Shown one piece after another: positions 40,601 through 51,200 of a DNA stretch of 64,000 nt. This stretch comes from Vombatus ursinus (lineage: Eukaryota > Chordata > Mammalia > Diprotodontia > Vombatidae). The stretch covers positions 25,084,494-25,148,493 of the forward strand of contig NW_020948983.1 of the NCBI RefSeq assembly GCF_900497805.2, given 5' to 3'. The stretch's first letter is position 1. Each line of letters opens with the position of its first letter. Both the position numbers and the translations under genes were made by a program. The notes beneath the pieces are model-generated. The model made no database searches and had not been told where the DNA came from. It saw only the letters and a list, made by a program, of their open reading frames with translations.

Positions 40601-42252
40601 GTAAACATATAAAAGTGTATTTGAATGGACCAATGACATCATTAGCATAGAAATTTCTGAATGAGGAAACTCCCTGTACCAGTAGAGGATACTGGCTTCT
40701 CTTCAACTTATCTTCTTAAAGAGTTGCCTACATCTAAAAGCTTAAGTGATTTGCCCAGGGTCACATGGCCAGTATATGTCAATGGCTGGACTTGAATCCA
40801 AGCATTTCTTGTCTCTAAGGACAGTTCTCCATCTACTGTGCCATATTGCCTTATATATAACATGCATAAGCAGCTTTTAAATAGATCCAATCTCTTTGTG
40901 ATTGTACAACAGTGGGGAGCTCACATTAGGCAATGCCCATTCCCCAATACCTCAAACAAATCTTTGGACCCCATTCCTAGAATTCAGAGAGGAAGGGAAT
41001 GAAAAAACTTAACCTCAAAACTGGAGAGACTTTGAATGGAGGAAGGTGGCTAAGCCGCATTCAACCTGAGGAAGGGCCCTTGATTCCCATCACTCGCCCT
41101 GGAGAACCTGCTACTCCACCCCGTAAGTGGAATAGAGATGGGGAGGGTAGAGGTCATGGGGAATATGATTAAGTCCCAATGACCATCTAGCCTTTTTATG
41201 TAAAGAACACAAATATATGAGATACACTGGAAGCAAAGTGGGTGACAATATCATTACTAGGTAATTTTAGGGAAGATAGAAGGGAGAACAGGAGGCAGGC
41301 AGCAGTAATCGGGGGGGGGAGTGGAGTGATAGGGGAGGAAAACATAGAGATGAATAAAAAGAGTGAATTTCTTCATTATTCCCAGTGGGACCTCTGTTCC
41401 TGCCCAAGGGATATATATGCAAGATTGTCACATGTCAGTGAGCAGTGGTTTATACAGATGATATAATCAATTGGGCAACTCACATGTAGAATTTCAAGCT
41501 GAAATATGTTCCTTTTGCTTACCCTATACTTATATTTTATGATAAATACTATTCTTAGTCTGAAGAATTTAAATAGATCTTGAACATTAAGTCTCTCCAT
41601 TGGCCTAATGCCTGTTGTTGTTTTTTTTAATCTCCAAAATTTTTTTTGACATAGATAGTTATTGGAAAAAAATCCTACCTTCTTGTAGCCTTCCATCAGC
41701 AGCAGCTGCTCCCCCAGCAAAGATTGTCTTGACATAGATGCCAATAGGGCCATAGATGCTGTCTTTTCCACCAACAATACTAAAGCCCAATCCCTAAAGA
41801 AAGGAAGGGGAAGGGTCGTGTTTATCATTTGTGTTATGTCAGGAGAAGCAGAGTCTTCAAAGTTGGAAGTGCCTTTTGTGGTCATCCAGTCCAACATTAG
41901 ACCTGAATATGAGTCCTCTCTACAAAACTCCCAACAAATCATCATCTACTTTTTGCTTGAATACTTCCAATTAAACCCACTACCTGGCAAGGCAGTCCTT
42001 TGAATTTTTTTTTGGAAAGCCCTAATTGTTAGGAAGTTTTTTATTTACTTGAAACCTAACTTTGCCTCTTTACAAATTTCAGCCATGGCTTCTATGTCTA
42101 CACCCTGGGACCAAGAAAAAGAAGTCTATTACCTCTTTCCTCAAATACTTAATGGAAGCTAATATGCCCCCCTTAAACTAATTAAAGGGTGGGGAACCTG
42201 CAACCTGGAGGTGAGGCATCAAGGCCACAGGTTCCTCACCCCTGAATTAGCT

Positions 42253-42290
<38 letters not shown>

Positions 42291-45200
42291 CGAGCGTGTG
42301 TATACACACGCATATTTGTGTACCCATCTGGCTTAACAGAAGAAAATAAAATATATTTTCATATTTTGCAGATGACAAAACTGAAGCTTAGAGAGTTTCT
42401 CTGTTCAGTCATCCTCTAAGTAAGTGTGAGGACTGGGGTTTGAATGTTGGACTTTATATTCCGAAGCTAGGATTCTTTCCAGAATACAAAATTATCTTTC
42501 AGCAATTTAAATGTATTTATTTAAAAAAAAACTTTTCAATTATTTAATTTCTTTATGTATGTAGCCAGTCAATAAACATTTACTAAGCACTTACTCTGTA
42601 CTAGATGCTATGGTAAGTGCAGGGGATACATAGAAAGCCAAAAGACAGCCCATGTTCTCAGTATATAATATATACATAGTATGTCTACATGTGCCAAAGT
42701 TACAAGCTCCAATCCTCCCTGAAGTTGAGGTAAAGCTCATTTAGTCCTCAAGAAAGATGTGACTTGGCTTCATTCATAGAAAAGATCTTTTTTTTTTGTT
42801 GCTGTTGTTATTTTGAAAATGTGACCAGCATAAAAACACAACCCTTTCTGAAACTATAATGCAAAGCATGTATACAATCATTATTATAATGACCAATTTA
42901 TTGAACAATTTTTAATGAAAAATGACCTTTCAAACAATACACACACACAATTTTAATTATAATGATGTGCTTTCTCATAGAGGCAGTGTGGCAAGAGAAA
43001 GTAGCAGTGAAGTAGATGTCATGAGAACTGGGTTCTAATCTTTGCTCTGGCCCCTGCAGGCTGTATGACTAGGCAATTCACTTTATCTCTGTAGGCATTA
43101 GTATCCTCAATTGTAAAAATAAATTCATTTCAATAAACACTTATTAAGCACCTACTATGTGCCAGGCGTGGTGATAAGTGCTGGGGATACAAAAAGAAGT
43201 AAAAGGCAGTCCCTGCCCTCAAGGAGCTTCCAATCTAATGAGGAGGGCACCATGCAAACAGATACATATAAAGCAAGTTATATACAGGATAAATAAGAAA
43301 TAATTAACAGAGGGAAGACACTGGAATTAAGAGGGGTTAGGGAACTTGGGAGAATGACTGACAACATGATATTTATGATTTCATGACTACATAAAATATC
43401 CCAATGCCTTCTTTGCCCACTGTGACATTAGACAAGTAAAAAACTTCTACTCCCTTAGTTTTTTGCCATTTAAGGTTGGAACCTGTGTTACTGACATAGT
43501 AAGTTTTAAATAAATTTTCTTTCATTCTCTGTTTTTGGTGCTTGGTAAAGTAGTAAAATAATAAAGTTCCTCAAAACAATCCTTCTAAAGGAGTTGGAAT
43601 AATGCATTTTAACACACACACGCATCAAGGCTTGGGGCAAGGGAGAATGGCAGATGCTGTTTAGGTGCCAAGTTGGTGGGGTAGAAAGGAGTCTTGTATT
43701 CACTCAGCAATGACATGAATTCTGTGAAAAACTTCAAGTCTCACTTACCATTCTCCCTCAAACCATTCTATCTCTTTCTCTCTGTGTCTCTGTCTCTGTC
43801 TCTCCCTCTCTCTCTCTTCCCTCTCCCCATCCCCCTACTCCATCCCCACACCTACACTCCCACACTCCCTATCTATCCTTCAAGCTCTTTATAAACTGGC
43901 TTTTAGCTTTATCAGTCACTCATACATTGTGTAAGTATGAATGGACTGATCAGATCACTTCCCTGAAATTAGGTTTTAAAAGGGGAATGGGAAGAGATTT
44001 CAAGAGCAATGTCAATAAATTAATAAGCATTCATTAAATGCCTACTATGTTCTAAGCACTGTGCTAGGTGCTGAATACAAAAAGATACAAAATGAAAAGG
44101 TCACTTCTTACAAGGAGTTTACATTCCATGGAGGGACAGCATGTAAATCTCAGTATATATAGTATAAGTACAAATAAACAAAAAGTCATTTTAGGAAGGA
44201 GCACTCTAGCACTTGGGAAAACTGGGATTCTACAAGGCAGAGGTGACGAGAGAGGGCATTCCAAGAATGGTGGACAGCTACTGCAAAGGCATTGATGGAG
44301 GTAGGAGATAATGGCTGTGTGTGGCTGTGTGTGAGGAACATAGAGAAGGCCAACTTAGCTGCCTCCAAAAAGGGCAGGAAGAGGGCAAATGAATAATGAC
44401 GCTAGAAAGTAGCAGAAAGGGGCTTTAAAAGCTAAACAGAAGAATTGATATTCTATCCTAAAGGCAACAGGAAACAGAGTTCATTCAGTAGAAAAATAAC
44501 ACGGCCACATCTGGACTTATGGGAAATCCCTTTGGAAGATGTGTGGGGGATGGAGGAAAGATAAGGGAGGCTAAAGGCAAGGAGGTCATTTAGAGGCTTC
44601 CACAGTGGTCCATGCAAGAGACGATGAGGATCTGAACTATGGTAGTAGTTACGTGAGGAATTAGAAGGAGAGATATTTTAGAGGTAGAACCAGAAAGGTT
44701 TGGCAACTAATTGGCTTCATGGCCTAAGGGTGACTGAAAGTTAAGGTTGGATAGACTAAATTTGAAGTTTCCCCAGTGAGCTCAGTTGAGTGACTTCCTC
44801 CAGCTCCATTCAGCAATAAGTGAGTAACAATGAAGAAACTAGATGGTAAGCAATCCAAAGCTAGGAATGAGTAGAGACAACAAGGGAGCAAGGGATTTGG
44901 AAGTAGAGGATAGTATGAACTTGAACTGGTTAACTATGTACCTCATGGATGGAAGGGTCACCATGAAAGAACTGAAGGGCAGATTGTGCAGAAAGACCAT
45001 AACCTGGTAGACCAAGAAAACAAAACAAACAGAAAACCCAAATGTTTCCTTCTTCGTGAATTTCTTAGAACTAAACCTAAGAAACCATCTCTAGTACAGA
45101 GGCACTGATGTGAATTTATCAATTTCTCATTACCAATCCCTGTTTACAGTCTACCCAAGTCACCCCAGGTCTGGCCTTGGGGGAAAATGCAGAAACATAG

Positions 45201-48200
45201 AATTTAAGAACTAGGAGGGACTTTGGAGCTCATTTAGCCCATATAATTATTTTTTTTCTCCTACTAGCAAATATGCATTTCTTACCTTGGCCTGGCCCTT
45301 CATCAACACAATGTTAGAGATAACAGAAGCCTGCAAACCAGCTGGCGGCTGTGTTAGCTGGGCTGTGCTAAGTGACCGAGAAGGTTTTGAAATTGCCTGC
45401 AAACAAAAATGAAGGGTAAATAGGAGTTCATCAACTCAGGTGAACTGAGCATAATGCCCATTCAAACTAGTGAAAGACTTGAGTTACAGGTGATTATGAT
45501 AATGAGGGTGGTAGTGATTTTACTTTGTAGTACATATACACACCATACTGTCTTCAGAAAATTTAAGTTATTGATTCAAGATAATGAAAGCTTTAATATA
45601 GGATCTGAGGATGCTAAAGCACACCCTGGGCTCTGATAGATGAGTTTTTGCCTTATTTTGCCCAGAACCAAACCTACATATCATTCCCATCCATTTCCAA
45701 AGCATGTCATGTGCACTCTAGCCATCATCATCCTCTTCTAACTGGAATTTTGGATTCTGATCCTGGGACCCCATGCTCTGACAGGTAAAAGCTTTTGCCT
45801 TGTCTTGCCTGGTACTATATCTTCACATCATTTCCCAGCCATTTTCAAATTATGATGTGGCGCACATTTCCTCTTTCCTTCCACCATCTTTCTGACTCTT
45901 GGCTAAATGTTTTGTTCCACGTTAGAATATAAGTTCTTTGAAGGCAGGAACTATCTTGCTTTCTTGTATTTATTTGCTCATGATGTCATATAGTGTCTGG
46001 TACACAGTAAATACTTAATAAATGTTTTAGCATTCATTCATCTAGAGCTGTAAGAGTCCTCAAAAACCATTTGGTCTAATACCATCATTTAGAATTAGTC
46101 TATCTCTATGTATATTCATTTCTATTTATATACATACACATACGTGTAGATACAGATTTGTTTGCTTATAGAAATATAGATACAGGCTGTCCCAGAAGTC
46201 TTAGGGTACACATATATAAACATACATCTATATGTAAATAGTAAATCCTTTCCCATTTGGTAGTATTCGAGTATTGGCCTTTTTTTTTCTTTGTACCCAA
46301 CCTCACTCCCCACTCCCTCTTGCAGTGCTTAGCACAGGACTTGGCACAAAGCAAGTGTTTCATAAATGCTTGTTGATTGTTGATGAGATTATGTATCTGA
46401 TTCCTTAAGTCCACCTAGCTAAATTTATAGAGTCTTATCACTGGAAAGTTGGTCTGGACCAGATCCAGTCTTTACCCCTATTCAAGGCTCTCTATAATCT
46501 AGCTCCAACGTTTCCAGTTTTATCTAACATAATCCCTCCTCATGTGTTCTATATTCTAGTCAGACTAAAAACAAAATACCCTGTTATAACGACCTTTCCA
46601 ATCTATATAGCTTTACTCCTTGTACTCTGTACCATGAATGTTCTCCTTTGCCCAATTTCCATGTACTGATTCCTTTTCTTCCTCAAAGATGCAACTAGGA
46701 TGCCATCTTTTCTGTGAAAGCTTCTCAGATTTGCTTCCCCAACCCACTGGCAATACATCTGAATGTGACCTTTCCCCTTTTAACTATTAGATTGTAAACT
46801 CCATTGCAGCAATGTTTGAGTTCTCTCTATTTTTGTATCCCCAAGTATGGTGTCTTGTACACAGCATGCACATGAAAAAAAAATGATTGCTGAATTAAAT
46901 AAATATTCAAAATTTGATTTCTGCACAATTGGTGCCCTGAAATTTTTACAGGTTATTATTTGCATGGACCACGTTCCATTATAGGGGATTGAAGTTACTA
47001 AAATAAGTCATAGAATATATCAAGAAAGCTTAAAAACAAAGCCATAAAGAAATTTACTTGTGATACCATTACAATATAATTTCTATTTTTATTTCAATAT
47101 GACTGACATTTTTTTTTACTTTTATTGCTGTATTTTTTTACATTACAATTATTTAGAGTTTACTCCCACTTAGTAAGAGTATAACAAAGGAAAACAGTTA
47201 AGGAAATCCATCTGGTTCTCTATTTAAAAAAAAAAAGCCTAACATAAATGCACAGGGGAAAAATGAGGAAAAAAAGAAAAACAAATTTCATCTAATAAAT
47301 ATGCATAGTCAAGCAAAACGTATTTCTCAACAGCTGTATACAAATACTTATATCTATCTATCTATGTATCTACATCTTTCATGCGTCTTCTTCTGTACTC
47401 TAAATCCATCACCTCTTTGTAATGTAAAACTCTTTCATTCTCAGTTTATCATGGATGTTTATTGTATTGATCATAGTTCTTATAGCTTTCAAAGTTGTTT
47501 TGTTTTTCAGGGTTGTCAACGTATAAATTGTTCTTTTGGTTCTGCTCATTTCAGTCTTCATCAATTTATAAAATTGTTCATTTTTGTGATATTGATTTTA
47601 TTGTATAAACTGTTCTTTTGGTTCTACTTGCTTCACCCTGCGTCGGTTCATGTAGATTTTCCATGTCTTTTTAAAATCATTTGAAATCATTGATTTTTTC
47701 ATTTCTTATAGCATAATAGTATCCCATCACATTCATATACCACAACTTACTCATTCAGTTCTCAATTGATAGGCATCCCCTTAGTTTCTAGTTTTTTGCT
47801 TTTACACAAAGAACTGCTATAAATATTTTTGTGTACGAAGGACTTTCTCTTCTTCCCTTCATCTATTTTGGATATAGGATTAGCAGTGCTAAGGGTCAAA
47901 AGTCACACTGTATAGTAACTGTTTGTGTATAATTTCAAATTGCTTTTCAGATTGATTATGCCCATTCACAGATCCACCAACAGTGCATCAGTGTACCTAT
48001 TTTCCCACAGCCCCACCACCATTTGTCATTTTCCTTTTTTTTTTATTTTGGTCATCTTTGCCACACTGATGGCTATGAGGTAAAATCTCAGACTTACTTT
48101 AATTTGAACTTCTCTACTTAGTAGTGTTTTAAAGCATATTCATATGGCTATTGATAGTCTGGGCTTCTTTCCTTGTAAATTACCTGTTCATATCCTTAGA

Positions 48201-51200
48201 CCATTTATTAATTAGAAGAATGTCTCTTTTTCTTATAAATTTGAAGCAGTTTCTTATATGTCTTGGAAGTGAGACCTTTCTCAGAGAAAGTTGCTTTAAA
48301 GATTTGGGTTTTTTCTTGTTGTTTCCCTTTTAATCTTAGCTTTATTGAATCTGTATACAAATTTTTAACTTTATGCAATCAAAATTATCCATTCTGTCTT
48401 CGCTGATCTTCTATGTTCCTTGTTTGGTCATGAACTTTTCTCCTATTGATAGATCTGATAGGTAATTTTTATCATGTTTCTCTAATGTGTTTATGATTTG
48501 ACTTTAAATTTCTAGGTGATGTACCCATTTGATGTTTATCTTTGTATAAGGTGTGAGGTATTGGTCTAAATCTAATTTCTTCCATAGTGCTGTTCAAAAT
48601 TGTGCCAAAAGTTTATTTTCTTGTTAATTTCTACTGACATATACTAATAAAAAATGAGTACACGGGTAGCTAGGTGGCATAGTGGATAGAGCACTGGCCC
48701 TGGATTCAGGAGGACCTGAGTTCAAATCCGGCCTCAGACACATAACATTCACTGGCTGTGTGACTCAACGCAAGTCACTTAACCCCAATTGCCTCACCAA
48801 AAAAAAAAAATGAGTACGCAATTAAGTTCAAGAGGAAACATGTCACAGTGGAAAGAGAGAATAAGAAGAGGTGTCAGGAAACTTAACTCTGCTAACTATG
48901 TAACTTTGGATAAGTCATTTAGCCTCATTGAACCTCAATTGTTTCACCTGTGAAATGGGACTAATATGATTGCTTTGCCTCCACCACAGTGTTATTGTGA
49001 TTATTAAATGAGAAAATGTAGTTAAAAGCCCTTTGAAAGCTGTAAAGCTTAAGCAATAATGATCATTAGTGCCCCAAACTGAGAAGAAAATGAGGTGATT
49101 ATAAAGCTTCTAAGTCATACTTGAGCGCAGTTCCAAATTTGTAGATTTCTACTTATGTAACTGAGCAGAACTGATGCATAAAACAAGGTGCCGAGAGGCC
49201 CATGCTGGGGTTCAGCTTCTGCATTTCCTGGGTGAGTGGTCAATGACATAGATAAGTGAGATGTAGCAACAGCATGACAAGAGTTGACTATTGCTATGAT
49301 TAGCAGCAGATAGTCAAGTGGTGCTGTCCCTATGACTCCAATCCCATTACCAAAGGAAGGATGCTGCTCTCAGCCAGGCAGAAGCCAAAAGCAGCTGATC
49401 TGAAGGTTTGATTTTCCAGGAATCGTAAAGCCTTGATAGCATGTGTTATGAATTTTGCTCACCTGATTTAAAATGGTTTAACTTTTAGTTTCACAAATTT
49501 TTTTAAAAAATTCATCTGGCATTCAAAGAATCACAGAATGTCAAAGCAAGTGAGAGTTCCAACAGTGAAATAAAATACACATTTACTAAGCACCTACGAA
49601 GTGAAGAACGTTGTATGATGGGGGAGGGGTGCCAATGTTGTGTAAGGCAGTTTGTATATCCTAGTCCAGTAGGGGGATATGACATCAACACATCACTTTG
49701 GGGAGGACAAGATAACCATGATAGCATTATATGATAAGTACATTGTTGTTGCTGAGTCATTTTTCAGTCATGTCTAACTCTTCATGACCCCCATTTAGGG
49801 CATTCTTGGCAAAGACACTGGAGTGATTTGCCCTGATAAGTACATTACAGGATTAAAAAAGCAAAAATGCAATATGATGGGAAAGGTTGCTGCTAACTGG
49901 GGAATCCTCAAAGAAGGCTTCCTAGAGGAGCAGGCATTTGAGCTGGGCTTTAGAGCATAGGTATGAATTCAACAGCCAGAAGGAAGGACAGAGGACCTTC
50001 TACTTATATAGAATAATCTAAGGAAGGACACAAAGGCAGGGGTGGTCACAGAGCTGACTATGTTTACAGCTAGAGGGTACAGTGGGTATAGCATTGGGCC
50101 TGGAATCATGGAAACTTGAGTTCAAATCTAACCTCAGACGCTTGCTAGCTGAGTCAGTCAACAAAAATTTATTAGGTGCCTTCTATGTGCCAGGCACTGT
50201 GCTAAGCCCTGGAGATATAAAAAGAGTCATTAAATCTTTCCTGACTTCAGTTTTTAAATCAGGATCATAATAGCACCTACCTCCCAGGGAGGCTTGTTTT
50301 AAAGATCAAATAAGATAATATTTGTAAAGTGCTTAGCACAGTGTCTGGCATACCATAGACATTTAATTAAAGCATATTCCTTTCCCCTTCCTTTCCACCG
50401 CTTGAATGAAAGAAAGAGGGTAATATGGGGGAAAAAAAAAGGCTGGAAAGAGAGATATACTGTGGGTGGAGATGGCCTCTGACCCACAGTTTCATCAGCC
50501 CACAGTTGTACTTTGGCAGGGATGGTGAAGAAAACTCCATTAAGCAAGACTCCTGGGGTTCTGTGTACCTGAACTTAGGATTTCATCAGGTGGGCATGGA
50601 CTGGGTAGGAGATAGGTGCCATATGAGAAGGAAGAGGAAGTGCAGACATAGAAGAAGGGTAAAGGAGCCATTAGAGTGAATGGATCACAAATGTTTCAGC
50701 CTGGTGGAGAGAGAACAGTGAGAAACAGCTGACTTGGCTATGGCATCAATCAATCAATCAAAAAGCATTTATTAAGCACCTGCTATATGCCAAGCACTGT
50801 GCTAAACTCTGGGAATTCAAGTACAAAGAACGAAACAATCACTACCCATAAAGAGCTCACATTCTGGTCCATGTTTCCAGAGACACAGAAAGATTGAAGC
50901 CAGCCCCTGGGGGGTCAGCATTTCTCTAGACTGCTTGCCTGATACTCAAGGGAAAGAAATTGAAGGGGCAACCAGCATCAACCACTAGAGTTGTATCACC
51001 AGTGCCATGAATCTGAACTGACTCTGTCTTCTCCCATTAAGTTGGGGAAGCAGAGGGAATGAGGGGACATTTGATTCTCATTCACCTGGAGGTGAGCAGT
51101 ACAGAGAAACTTTACAGCCAAATCTTATTGTTTCTACCTCCATGTTTTACCTATATCCCCTTTTCTCCACTAACACAGCCAACACTATAGTTCAAGGCCT

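Noticed and set aside
38830-40730. Possible old LTR-type element
   Set aside because: No paired ends, primer-binding site or coding remnant could be seen; left unassigned.
47301-48333. Plus-strand frames of up to 127 codons
   Set aside because: Antisense to an L1 3' region; not a gene.
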